Positions 16,486 through 25,023 of a DNA stretch of 64,000 nt are shown piece by piece. How positions within the stretch are numbered: position 1 is the stretch's first letter; each line of letters starts with the position of its first letter. Position numbers and translations under genes: made by a program. The notes under the pieces are model-generated. The model ran no database searches. It saw only the letters and a program-made list of their open reading frames with translations, and was not told where the DNA came from. This DNA is from Pseudomonas resinovorans NBRC 106553 (GTDB taxonomy: Bacteria > Pseudomonadota > Gammaproteobacteria > Pseudomonadales > Pseudomonadaceae), in NCBI RefSeq assembly GCF_000412695.1, contig NC_021499.1:1302001-1366000 (forward strand). The letters are read 5' to 3'.

Positions 16486-17475
16486 TCACGGCTTGAGGCC
16501 GTTCAGCATCAGCTTCGCTTGGGCCTGCACCAGGGGCGAGGCGGTGTAGTTGCCGTCGATGGGGGTGATCACCGCCTTGCCCAGGGAGAGCTGGTAGGCG
16601 TCGCCCTGTTTCTGCAGGGCGGTGGGTGCAGGCGGTGCGACCAGGTTCATGCGCACCACGCCATCGGCGCCTTGCTGCGGGGCGAAGACCACGTTGCCCC
16701 AGTCGCTGATGGGGGCGAAGGCCACGCCTTTCACCTCGCCCGACTCCAGCGCCGGGTAGTTGATGTTCAGCCCGGTAACCCCCGGCAGGCCGATCACGTT
16801 GATCTCGCAATGGGGCTTGGCCTTGCCGCGGCTCTTGGCGCACAGCTTGCGCGCCTGAGCGCCTACGGCTGCGGCGCGGTCGATCACGCGGACGGCGAAG
16901 CGTGCGGTGTCGTCCATGGCATTGAGGGTCTTCTGAGCGCCGGCCGCCGGGTTCTGGGCGATCAGTTGCAGGTCGATGGCGGTGGAGATGGCCACCGCCG
17001 GCACGCCCTTGAACATGGCGCGCACGGCTGCGTTCACCGTGCCGGACATCTGCGTCAGCGGGCCGACGTTGTCGCCGAAGTTGGTGCCGGAAACCACCAG
17101 GTCCGGGCGATTGTCCTTGAGCAGCAGGTCGAGGCCGACGTTCACCGCGTCCACCGGAGTACCGATGGCCGAGGTCTTGCCTGCCGGCGGGGTGTAGCCG
17201 GGGGGCGGGCCGACGCAGTACTTGTCCTGGGCCAGCTGGGTGATGGCGACCGCCTGGCCGGGCACCACCACGCTGGCGGCACCGATGCCGCTGCTGTCGT
17301 TCTGCGGGCCCACCAGGGTCACCTGGTGGCCGGCGGCGAGCAGGGCCTGGTAGACGGCGTCGATGCCGGGGGCGCGGCAGCCGTCGTCGTTGGTCAGGAG
17401 GATGTTCAGGGCACTGGCCTGCAGGGACAGGCCAAGGGCGGCCAGGCCGATACCGGCACGGAGCAGCATTGTCAT
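16486..17475 (-). CDS. SurE-like 5'/3'-nucleotidase with signal peptide
   Basis: 329-residue SurE-family phosphatase. A signal peptide (residues 1-22, ending ASA) precedes LNILLTNDDG, the metal-binding NDD motif that normally starts SurE. Further family motifs are NDSSGIGAA, VSGTNFGDNVG and STAI. Classical SurE is cytoplasmic and has no leader, so this version is expected in the periplasm, releasing phosphate from nucleotides or other monoesters. The ATG at 17475 is chosen because it gives the full leader; 17469 is an alternative. A longer upstream reading exists but adds no recognisable sequence. A terminator follows. Confidence 0.88.
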   Translation of the reverse strand: MTMLLRAGIGLAALGLSLQASALNILLTNDDGCRAPGIDAVYQALLAAGHQVTLVGPQNDSSGIGAASVVVPGQAVAITQLAQDKYCVGPPPGYTPPAGKTSAIGTPVDAVNVGLDLLLKDNRPDLVVSGTNFGDNVGPLTQMSGTVNAAVRAMFKGVPAVAISTAIDLQLIAQNPAAGAQKTLNAMDDTARFAVRVIDRAAAVGAQARKLCAKSRGKAKPHCEINVIGLPGVTGLNINYPALESGEVKGVAFAPISDWGNVVFAPQQGADGVVRMNLVAPPAPTALQKQGDAYQLSLGKAVITPIDGNYTASPLVQAQAKLMLNGLKP

Positions 17476-17653
17476 TGTTGTTGTCCTTGTGGAAGTGAGG
17501 CTGTTAGGTAAAAGCCGACCTCGGGGTCGATGGGTGACGGGCGCTCGAGACGCCCGTTGCAACAACTGCCAGAGGGCTGCGGCCTTCCGGCATGCTCGTG
17601 AAGGTGAAGGGCGCCCAGGCGTGCGCGCCATTCCCCCGTGTCTGGTTGGCGCA

Positions 17654-19003
17654 TCAATCCACCCGCCGCACGGGCGGCATCCTGAACGTGCCGGCGAGTA
17701 CGTCCCGTGCGGGGATGTAGGCGCGCACGAAGAGCTGGAAGGGCTGGCCATCGGCGGGCGTCGGTAGCCAGTTGCCCGGCCGCTCCGCCGGTTGCTCCGG
17801 CTGGATGAACAGGTCGAGGCTGCCATCCGCGTTGGGCACAAGGCCGGTGCGGCTGCCCAGGTGGTGGCGGTTCAACGGGTTGGGGTAGAGAAACTGTCCG
17901 TCTTGCGCGGCGGTATAGAGACTGACCGACCAGAAGGCCTCGGACGGAACACCGCCCGCCGGCAGATGCAGGCGGTAGCGGCCGTCACCGCGCAGCGGTT
18001 GGCCGTGCTCGTCGCGCAGGGTGATCCAGTAGTTGGCCTCTTCGCGGCGCAGACCGAGCATGCCCATGCCGATGGCCAGGGCGTAGGCGCGCTGGGTGAA
18101 GTCCCGTTGCCGGTCGGTGCCCAGCAGGTTGCCGGGCGGGCTGTAGTCGATCCAGCCATTGGCCGCGCCCATCTTCAGGTAGGCCTGCATGAAGCCGGCC
18201 TGCAGCTTCGGCAGGGCGCCGCGCCAGGCCTGCTTCTGGGCTTCCGGCAGCGCCTCCCAGCTGCAAGCGCTGCCGCAGATACCCACGCGGGCGAAGCGTT
18301 CGAGCAGCGGCGCCTGGTCCGCTGGCGGCGGGTCGAGGGCGAGCATCTGGTTGACCACCTGCAGGTAGCGCTCGGCGTCATCGCGCAGGGGTTGCGGGCG
18401 AGTCGGGGCCGGTGCGGCCGCCTGTGCCAGGACGATGCGGAAGCCGTCCTGCACGCCGTGGGCCGCCGCCAGGTCGGCCTGGCCGTCCACCAGCACCCGC
18501 AGGTTCAGGTACAGGTCGTTGGTGGGCGCGCGCACCAGCCGGGTGCCGGCTGGCGCATCGCCCCTCCAGTCGGGCCCGACCAGCCAGAGCGCTTGCGCGG
18601 CGGTGCCGGTGGCGCGGGTGCCGGCGTAGAAGAAGGTGTTGCTGTAGAAATCGATCAGCGTCAGCACGTAGTAGCGCTTGCCGGTGTCCGGCGTATGCAG
18701 GGTGACGGGCCCGTTGGCCAGGTCGATCCAGGCGGTGGAGTAGAGCGCGTCGACGATCGGCGAGTTGGCCCAGCGATCGGCGGAGGTGGTGATGGCGCGG
18801 GAATGGGCGAAGCGGTTGACCTCGGTGGCGGTACGCGCGCCCGGGTCGTTGAGGGCGGTCCAGCGGTAGTCGGAAAGCTTGTAGAGCGGATAGCTGTAGT
18901 GGAAGGCCTCGCGGATCAGGTCCTGCTCCGTGTCGGCGGCCTGGGCCGTGACGCCCAGCAGGCAGAGCGAGAGGGCGAGTGCGGTGCGGCGAAGGGAGGG
19001 CAT
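17654..19003 (-). CDS. DUF1254/DUF1214 domain exported protein
   Basis: 449-residue periplasmic protein with a signal peptide ending QAADT at about residue 22. The N-terminal DUF1254 region contains REAFHYSYPLYKLSDYRW and YYVLTLIDFYSNTF. The C-terminal DUF1214 contains AGGVPSEAFWSVSLYTAAQDGQ. These domains often occur together in proteins of unknown biochemical function. It lies about 100 bases downstream of the DUF1329 gene and is probably transcribed with the DUF1302/DUF1329 pair. It has no Cys lipobox and is probably soluble in the periplasm. Confidence 0.85.
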   Translation of the reverse strand: MPSLRRTALALSLCLLGVTAQAADTEQDLIREAFHYSYPLYKLSDYRWTALNDPGARTATEVNRFAHSRAITTSADRWANSPIVDALYSTAWIDLANGPVTLHTPDTGKRYYVLTLIDFYSNTFFYAGTRATGTAAQALWLVGPDWRGDAPAGTRLVRAPTNDLYLNLRVLVDGQADLAAAHGVQDGFRIVLAQAAAPAPTRPQPLRDDAERYLQVVNQMLALDPPPADQAPLLERFARVGICGSACSWEALPEAQKQAWRGALPKLQAGFMQAYLKMGAANGWIDYSPPGNLLGTDRQRDFTQRAYALAIGMGMLGLRREEANYWITLRDEHGQPLRGDGRYRLHLPAGGVPSEAFWSVSLYTAAQDGQFLYPNPLNRHHLGSRTGLVPNADGSLDLFIQPEQPAERPGNWLPTPADGQPFQLFVRAYIPARDVLAGTFRMPPVRRVD

Positions 19004-19102
19004 GCGGGGCTCCGGATCAGGGCATGGATCAGGTGGTGTCGAGGCGTCGCGGTTCGCGAAGAAGGCGCGTGCCAGCGACGGGCGCTGGCACGGCGGCTGT
19101 AC

Positions 19103-20485
19103 TCAGCGGGTGCCGAGCTTGCGCAGGTAGCCGGGGGAGAACTCCTCCTGCGCCCACTGGCTGGCGTTGAGCAGCGCGGGTTTCTGCCCGTCGAGCAGGC
19201 GGTCCACCAGGTAGGAGCCGGCGATCAGGTCCTGGTAGATGCCCAGGCGCGCATGGAAGCGCTTGATGTCGTAGGCGTAGATCGAGGTCTGCATGTTGGT
19301 GCGCCACAGCTGGCCACGGGCGTCGTAGTTGTCCGCCATCACCGCCGCCCAGCTGTCCTCGTCTATGTACATCACGCGCTTGGCGTAGATATGCCGCGAG
19401 CCGGGTTTCAGCGTCGCCTCCAGGACCCACACGCGGTGCTTCTCGTAGCGCATCAGGTCCGGGTTCACGTGGCCGGTGGTGGCGAGGATCTGTTCGGTGG
19501 TGACCTTGGGTTCGTCGATCAGGTAGTTGTTGTACGGGATGTACAGCTCGCGCTTGCCGACGATCTTCCAGTCGTAGCGGTCAGGGGACCCGTTGAACAG
19601 GCGGTCCTCGTCGTAGGTGCGGAAGCCGCCGGCGCCGGTGGGGGAGTCGTAGCCCACGGTGGGCGCGCGGCGCACGCGGCGTTGGCCGGGCGCGTACTGC
19701 CAGGCCTGGCGTGGCTGGCTGAAGGCGTTGATGAACTCCTGGCCGGCGACGATCTCGCCTTTCTTACGCACCGGTTCCAGGTTGGTGATCATGAAGTTGG
19801 AAAGGATGCCGGCGGAGTCGCCGAGGGTCCGCGCCGGGTCCGACCAGACCGAGAAGATCTTGTAGTTGACCTTGTCGATGGTGCGGTTGCCGTCCGGGTA
19901 GATCACCGCCTGTATGTAGTTGGCCTCCTCGGTGCGTGCGCGGCCCTGCATGGTGTGGTTGAACAGCAACTCGGCACCGTTCTGCGGGATCGGGAAGGGC
20001 GAGGCGCCCCAGGCGTTGTGGGCTTCGTTGCCGCCACCGGCCAGTTCGGCGGTGGTGGCGTTCTTGCGGATGAACTCCTCGGTCACCTCATCGACGCGGA
20101 AATCGCGGTGGCTCGGATACACCGGGATCCGGAAGGTTTTCCCGTAGCGCTTGAGCAGTGCCTTCTGGCCGTCGCTGAGGTTGTCGGCGTACTGCTCCAT
20201 GTTTTCCGCGGTAATGGTGAACAGCGGCTTTTCATCGGCATAGGGGTCCGGGTAGGGCGTGCCGGCGCCGGCGAACTTCACATGGGGCGGGGTGCCGCTC
20301 CACTTGCCGCTCCAGGCGGGGATGCTGCCGTCGGCGTTGCCGGCCTTTTCGGCGCCCAGCGGGGTGAGGTCCTGGCCGAGGCGGGCGAGTTCTGCGTCGC
20401 TGATCTTGGCCTGGGCCACCAGGCAGCTGCCGAGCAGGGCGATGGCCAATGCCGAACGCATCAGGTTGGGCTTGATCGTGTTCAT
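19103..20485 (-). CDS. DUF1329 periplasmic protein
   Basis: 460-residue exported protein with a signal peptide ending in VAQA near residue 26. DUF1329 proteins resemble LolB/LolA-like lipid-binding folds and nearly always sit next to a DUF1302 outer-membrane gene. Such pairs occur in pathways for hydrophobic compounds. Typical features here are the GNADGSIPAW segment and conserved aromatic blocks (YDWKIVGKRELYIPYNNY, RYEKHRVWVLEATLK). Only 20 bases separate it from the DUF1302 gene upstream, so both are in one transcript. Confidence 0.88.
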   Translation of the reverse strand: MNTIKPNLMRSALAIALLGSCLVAQAKISDAELARLGQDLTPLGAEKAGNADGSIPAWSGKWSGTPPHVKFAGAGTPYPDPYADEKPLFTITAENMEQYADNLSDGQKALLKRYGKTFRIPVYPSHRDFRVDEVTEEFIRKNATTAELAGGGNEAHNAWGASPFPIPQNGAELLFNHTMQGRARTEEANYIQAVIYPDGNRTIDKVNYKIFSVWSDPARTLGDSAGILSNFMITNLEPVRKKGEIVAGQEFINAFSQPRQAWQYAPGQRRVRRAPTVGYDSPTGAGGFRTYDEDRLFNGSPDRYDWKIVGKRELYIPYNNYLIDEPKVTTEQILATTGHVNPDLMRYEKHRVWVLEATLKPGSRHIYAKRVMYIDEDSWAAVMADNYDARGQLWRTNMQTSIYAYDIKRFHARLGIYQDLIAGSYLVDRLLDGQKPALLNASQWAQEEFSPGYLRKLGTR

Positions 20486-20505
20486 GCGAAATTCCTCCAG
20501 CGTGC

Positions 20506-22089
20506 TCAGAAGCGGTACTTGAAGTTGAGGGCGACGTTGTCGCGGTCGGCCAAGGGGCTGTTGTTGGCGTTGCCGAGATAGGCGTTGTAGAGGGTCTCGA
20601 CGGTGAAGTTGTTGAGGTAGCGCCAGGTGGTGCCGACGCTCATGCGGTTGTCGTGGGCGCCGTTGGCGATCAGGCCGTTGATGGCGCTGTCGCCATGGGC
20701 GGCGACGCTCAGGGTGAGGGGTACGGACATGTCCCAGCCGTCGAACACGTTGTTGTAGTCGAGGGTCGCCTGGGCGGTGAAACCCCAGGCGTCGCGGTCG
20801 TAGACCAGGCTGTCGGTGCCGGGCAGGGTGAAGCCGGGGAACAGGGTGACCGGCTCGGAGGCGTCGTTGTCGAGGACGTGGAGGTAGACCACCTCGCCCA
20901 CCAGGGTCAGGTTGTCGGTGAAGCCGGTGGGGCCCACCACGTGCACCACGGACAACTGGGATTGCAGGGTCTCGGCGCGCACCGAGCTGGAGAAGCCGTT
21001 GTCCACCATCACCGGCTGGCCATCGCGGTAGCTGACCTCGCCGGCGATGCTGGTTTCGCCGAGCACGGTGGCGAAGCTCGCGCCGTACTGGTCGATGTTG
21101 TCGAAGTAGCGGACGCGGTAGAAGCCGAGGTCGCTCTGGAAGTCCAGGGTCGGGGCCTTGTCGTGGTAGCGCGAGTAGTACAGGCCGAACTCGGTGCCGT
21201 TGAGCAGGTCCGACGCGTAGGTCAGCGCCACGCCGTACTGGCCGCTGTCGCTGGGCTTGTCATCGGCCAGGCGGCGCACGGTGCCGCTGAAGTCGTTGAA
21301 GCCGCCTTCGTCGATCAGGTCGGTGGTGGAGAAGTAGCTGCCGACGCCGAACAGCTCGGTCTTGTCCCACTCGTATTGCACGTAGGTCTGCAGGTTGAGG
21401 CTTTCGGTCAGGTTGTACTGGGCGAACACCTGGCCCACCGGCAGCAGGATCTCCTTGACCTCCACACCCGGAGTGGTCGCCTTGGTCGCGTCCACCGGGC
21501 TCTGCGCGGCGGAAATGCCCGGGTAGAACATGCTCTCGCCCCAGCTCACCACCTGGTCGCCGACCCGCAGGTTGAGGCTGCGGTCGGCGACGGTCCAGTT
21601 GCCGTAGGCGTAGGCGTCGAGCAGGCGCAGGTCTTCGCGATGCTGGTCGATGGTGTCCTGGGGGAAGCGGTCGGGCCGCGAGCAGTGGCCGCCGGCGAAG
21701 CAGTTGGAGGTGCCGGTGCCGTTGTCGTTGCCCTGGTCGTAGACGTTGTCGTAGTAGCCGGCGCCGCGCACGAAGACGCCGTAGTCCTCACGCCACTTCA
21801 GGTTGGCCTCGCTGACGAAGCCGATGCGGTTGTTGATCAGGCTGCCCTTGTCGAAGGCGTTGTTGCCATCGTTGCCGTTGGCATCGGCCACCAGCTTGTG
21901 GTCGCGATCCTCGACACGCCAGGCCAGGCTGTAGCTGAGGGTCGTATCCCAGTCGATGGTCAGGTCGGGGGTGGGCGTGAAACTCATGGCCTGGCTCTGC
22001 GTGGCCAGCCCGCCCAGCAGGCCCACGAAGGCGAGGTGAATGGCTCTCTCGAGTGATTGTTCAGTGTTGCCGCTTCTTATTTTTATCAT
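20506..22089 (-). CDS. DUF1302 outer-membrane protein
   Basis: 527-residue predicted beta-barrel. Export leader at residues 1-35 (hydrophobic LAFVGLLGGLATQSQA), then alternating strands and a C-terminal Phe (NVALNFKYRF), the usual BAM targeting signal. The start ATG at 22089 follows a GAGGG ribosome site; an upstream in-frame ATG at 22194 would place the leader internally and is rejected. The role is likely a porin or uptake channel for a hydrophobic substrate together with the DUF1329 protein. It is divergent from the KstD-like gene and shares a promoter region with candidate operator half-sites. Confidence 0.88.
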   Translation of the reverse strand: MIKIRSGNTEQSLERAIHLAFVGLLGGLATQSQAMSFTPTPDLTIDWDTTLSYSLAWRVEDRDHKLVADANGNDGNNAFDKGSLINNRIGFVSEANLKWREDYGVFVRGAGYYDNVYDQGNDNGTGTSNCFAGGHCSRPDRFPQDTIDQHREDLRLLDAYAYGNWTVADRSLNLRVGDQVVSWGESMFYPGISAAQSPVDATKATTPGVEVKEILLPVGQVFAQYNLTESLNLQTYVQYEWDKTELFGVGSYFSTTDLIDEGGFNDFSGTVRRLADDKPSDSGQYGVALTYASDLLNGTEFGLYYSRYHDKAPTLDFQSDLGFYRVRYFDNIDQYGASFATVLGETSIAGEVSYRDGQPVMVDNGFSSSVRAETLQSQLSVVHVVGPTGFTDNLTLVGEVVYLHVLDNDASEPVTLFPGFTLPGTDSLVYDRDAWGFTAQATLDYNNVFDGWDMSVPLTLSVAAHGDSAINGLIANGAHDNRMSVGTTWRYLNNFTVETLYNAYLGNANNSPLADRDNVALNFKYRF

Positions 22090-22191
22090 CGGTTCCCTCT
22101 CCGGGGCGTTGTGGCGCAGCCGCACGCGGACCACACCTGAGGTGTTCGTTGAATGAGGCGGCCTGACTATGTGGTCACCGGCAGCGGTCAA

Positions 22192-22260
22192 CATCGTCCG
22201 AAAAGACTAAGCGGCTCGGACGGCCGGAACGCTCGCCGGCGCTAGTCCCAACGGACGATG
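22192..22260. promoter_or_regulatory. Candidate operator: inverted CATCGTCCGA half-sites between DUF1302 and KstD-like genes
   Basis: CATCGTCCGA is at 22192-22201 and its near-complement CGGACGATG at 22252-22260. The nearest site is 67 bases before the KstD-like start; the other is about 102 bases before the DUF1302 start. The same word forms the palindrome at 11346-11365 at almost the same distances from its flanking genes. Confidence 0.5.
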
Positions 22261-22327
22261 CCGGTGGCGCTCGGGGCTGCCGAGAATCCGGCTGGATTGC
22301 GCATTCAGAACAACAAGGAGCGATCCA

Positions 22328-24097
22328 ATGAGCGCGAACGGCCTGCAATGGGATGAGAGCTGCGACGTACTGGTGGTGGGTTCCGGAGCCGGCGCCATGA
22401 CCGCCGCCCTGCGTGCCCGCGACCTGGGCTCCGAGGTGCTGGTGGTGGAGAAGAGCGACCGCTACGGCGGTACCTCGGCGGTGTCCGGCGGCGGTATCTG
22501 GGTTCCCTGCAACCACCGCATCGAGGCCCTTGGCGGGCATGATTCGGCCGAGGAGGCCATCGCCTACATCCGCGCGGTGACCCGGGGCGAAATCGACGAC
22601 GGCCGCATCGAGGCCTACGTCGAGCAGGGCCATCGGGTGGTGCGTTACCTGGAGCAATGTTCCCGGGTGCGCTTCGAGGCGCAGCCGCGTTACGCGGACT
22701 ACTACCCGGAAGTGCCTGGCGGCAAGCCGGGCTTCCGTTCCATGGACCCGCTGCCGTTCGACGCGCGCCTGCTGGGCGATGAATTCGCGCGGATGCGCGA
22801 GCCGTCGCCCGGCACCCTGATGATGGGGCGGATGACCATGACCATGGCCGAGGCCCAGGTGCTCCTCTGCCGTGGCCCCGGTTGGCTGGGGCTGACCCTG
22901 AAGATTCTCTGGCGCTACTGGCGCGACCTGCCCGGTCGCCTGCGCAGCCGGCGCGACCGTTTCCTCACCCTGGGCAATGCCCTGGTGGGGGCGCTGCGCC
23001 GCTCGCTGATGGAACGGGATGTGCCGCTCTGGCTGAACTGCCAGCTGCAGCGCCTGATCGAGGAAGACGGCCGGGTGGTGGGTGCCGAACTGCTGCGCGA
23101 AGGGCGCACGTTGCGGGTCCGCGCCCGCCGAGGCGTGGTGCTGGGCGCTGGTGGTTTCGAGCGTAACCAGGCCATGCGCAGCCAGTACCATCCACAGCCG
23201 TCGCGCAGCGACTGGAGCGCCACACCGCCCTTCAACACCGGCGACGCCATCCGCGCCGGCCAGGCCCTCGGCGCCGCCACCGCGTTGATGGACCACAGCT
23301 GGTGGGCGCCGACCACCCATGTGCAAGGCGAGGAGAAGCAACGCGCGCTGTTCGTCGAACGCACGCTGCCCGGCTGCATCATGGTGAACTCGATTGGCGA
23401 GCGCTTCGTCAACGAGGCGGCGCCCTACACCGATATCGTCTACGCCATGTACGACAACAACCGCGAGGGCGCCAGCAGCGTGCCCTGCTGGCTGGTGTTC
23501 GACGCCGAGTTCCGCCGCAAGTACCCCTGCGGCGCACTGCTGCCCGGCTATGCCATGCCCGACAGCCGCTTGCCCGCGCGTCTGCATGGCTACTTCCACA
23601 AGGCCGACAGCCTGCTGGAGCTGGCCGGTCGGATAGGCGTCGACCCGGCCGGGCTGCTGCGCACCGTCGAGCGCTTCAACCTCATGGCCGAAGCTGGCCG
23701 GGACGAGGATTTCCACAAGGGCGAGTCGCTCTTCGACCGCTACTACGGCGACCCTACCGTGACGCCCAACCCCTGTCTGGCGCCGTTGCTCAAGGCACCC
23801 TTCTACGCGGTGAAGGTGGACGCCGGGGACATCGGCACCAAGGGTGGCCTGCTCACCGATGTGCATGCCCGCGTATTGCGGGAAGACGGCAGCCCCATCG
23901 CCGGCCTCTACGCCATCGGCAACAGCGCCGCCTCGATGATGGGCCGCACCTATCCGGGGGCGGGTTCCACCATCGGCCCGGCCATGGTGTTCGGCTTCCT
24001 CGCCGCTGGGCATATCCACGCTGAGAAGTCCGGCGCCGATGGTGCGCATGACTCTGCCGGACGACGTGCGCAACCCCTCTCAAGGAGCATCCCATGA
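22328..24097 (+). CDS. FAD-dependent 3-ketosteroid-delta-1-dehydrogenase-like (KstD-like) flavoprotein
   Basis: 589-residue flavoprotein. The FAD motif GSGAG is at residues 18-22, followed by VVEKSDRYGGTSAVSGGGIW. The C-terminal TYPGAGSTIG (Tyr near 541) matches the KstD active-site strand that carries the catalytic Tyr and Gly. The family includes KstD, KsdD and fumarate-reductase-like enzymes that introduce or reduce double bonds beside a keto group. The role is probably 1,2-desaturation of a cyclic ketone in the pathway that uses the KshA-like oxygenase. It starts at ATG 22328 after AAGGAG and overlaps the next gene by ATGA. Confidence 0.88.
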   Translation: MSANGLQWDESCDVLVVGSGAGAMTAALRARDLGSEVLVVEKSDRYGGTSAVSGGGIWVPCNHRIEALGGHDSAEEAIAYIRAVTRGEIDDGRIEAYVEQGHRVVRYLEQCSRVRFEAQPRYADYYPEVPGGKPGFRSMDPLPFDARLLGDEFARMREPSPGTLMMGRMTMTMAEAQVLLCRGPGWLGLTLKILWRYWRDLPGRLRSRRDRFLTLGNALVGALRRSLMERDVPLWLNCQLQRLIEEDGRVVGAELLREGRTLRVRARRGVVLGAGGFERNQAMRSQYHPQPSRSDWSATPPFNTGDAIRAGQALGAATALMDHSWWAPTTHVQGEEKQRALFVERTLPGCIMVNSIGERFVNEAAPYTDIVYAMYDNNREGASSVPCWLVFDAEFRRKYPCGALLPGYAMPDSRLPARLHGYFHKADSLLELAGRIGVDPAGLLRTVERFNLMAEAGRDEDFHKGESLFDRYYGDPTVTPNPCLAPLLKAPFYAVKVDAGDIGTKGGLLTDVHARVLREDGSPIAGLYAIGNSAASMMGRTYPGAGSTIGPAMVFGFLAAGHIHAEKSGADGAHDSAGRRAQPLSRSIP

Positions 24098-24972
24098 CAA
24101 CCCGTAATCCCCGTATCGCCCTGGTCACCGGCGCCAGTCGCGGCGTCGGCAAGGGCATCGCCATCGCCCTGGGCGCCGCCGGCATGACCGTCTACCTCAG
24201 CGGCCGTTCCAGCACCGAGAGTGCCAGCCGACTGCGTGGGCAATTGCTGCCGGGCAGTCTCGCGGAAACCGCCGAAGCGGTGACCTGCGCTGGCGGAAAG
24301 GGCATCGCCGTGCCCTGTGACCATCGAGATGATGAGCAGGTGCGCGAACTCTTCGCCCGCATCGAGCGTGAGCAAGGGCGTCTCGACCTGCTGGTGAACA
24401 ACGCCGCCTTCCTCCACGAGAACCTGATCGATCCGGGGCCTTTCTGGGAGAAACCCCTGGAGCTGGTGGACATCCTCGATGTCGGCCTGCGCTCGGCCTA
24501 TGTCGCCAGCTACCATGCGGCGCCGCTGCTGGTGCGCAATGGCCAGGGCCTGATCGCCTTCGTCTCGTCCTACGGGGCCGGCTGTTACATGCACGGCCCG
24601 GCCTACGGCGCGCAGAAAGCGGGTGTGGATAAGTTCGCGGCGGACATGGCGGTGGATCTCGAAGGCACGGGCGTCAGCGCGGTGTCGTTGTGGCTGGGGC
24701 CGCAGCGTACCGAGCGCACGGCCATTGCCGGAGCGGAACGGGCCGACCAGTACGAGGCCTTCCTGGCCATGGCGGAAACCCCGGAATTCAACGGCCGGGT
24801 GATCCACGCCCTGTTGGACGATCCGCAGTTGTCCACGCTATCCGGGCAGACGTTGGTGACCGCCGAGCTGGCCGAGGGCTACGGCATCAGCGAAGCCGAA
24901 GGCCGCCAGCCGCCAAGCTACCGCGAGATGCTCGGCGCACCTCGGCAGCAACACCCGGCGCGGGTGATCTGA
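24094..24972 (+). CDS. Short-chain dehydrogenase/reductase (second, longer)
   Basis: 292-residue SDR. The cofactor motif is TGASRGVGKG near residues 11-20, NNAA follows, and the active site is SSYGAG with YGAQK. It is closer to the classical SDR with a long C-terminal tail (QPPSYREMLGAPRQQHPARVI). The likely reaction is NAD(P)H-dependent reduction of a keto group or oxidation of the alcohol. The start ATG overlaps the KstD-like stop, so it is translationally coupled to that gene and probably acts in the same step set. Confidence 0.88.
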   Translation: MTTRNPRIALVTGASRGVGKGIAIALGAAGMTVYLSGRSSTESASRLRGQLLPGSLAETAEAVTCAGGKGIAVPCDHRDDEQVRELFARIEREQGRLDLLVNNAAFLHENLIDPGPFWEKPLELVDILDVGLRSAYVASYHAAPLLVRNGQGLIAFVSSYGAGCYMHGPAYGAQKAGVDKFAADMAVDLEGTGVSAVSLWLGPQRTERTAIAGAERADQYEAFLAMAETPEFNGRVIHALLDDPQLSTLSGQTLVTAELAEGYGISEAEGRQPPSYREMLGAPRQQHPARVI

Positions 24973-24973
24973 G

Positions 24974-24996
24974 GCAGCCCGGATGAAATCCGGGGA
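24974..24996. repeat. Solo GCCCGGATGAAATCCGGG palindrome (REP family C)
   Basis: The arms CCCGGAT and ATCCGGG flank a short centre. It sits between the convergent SDR and GlxA-type genes. A longer version is at 37867-37923. Confidence 0.7.
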
Positions 24997-25023
24997 GAAC
25001 CCTCGGCAATGGCGCTGGACGGC

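Noticed and set aside
17792..20581. Plus-strand open reading of 929 codons
   Set aside because: It is the complement of the DUF1254 and DUF1329 genes. The true genes carry signal peptides and family motifs; the long reading has none.
22175..24073. Minus-strand open reading of 632 codons
   Set aside because: It is the complement of the KstD-like gene, which has FAD and catalytic motifs; high GC opens the opposite frame.
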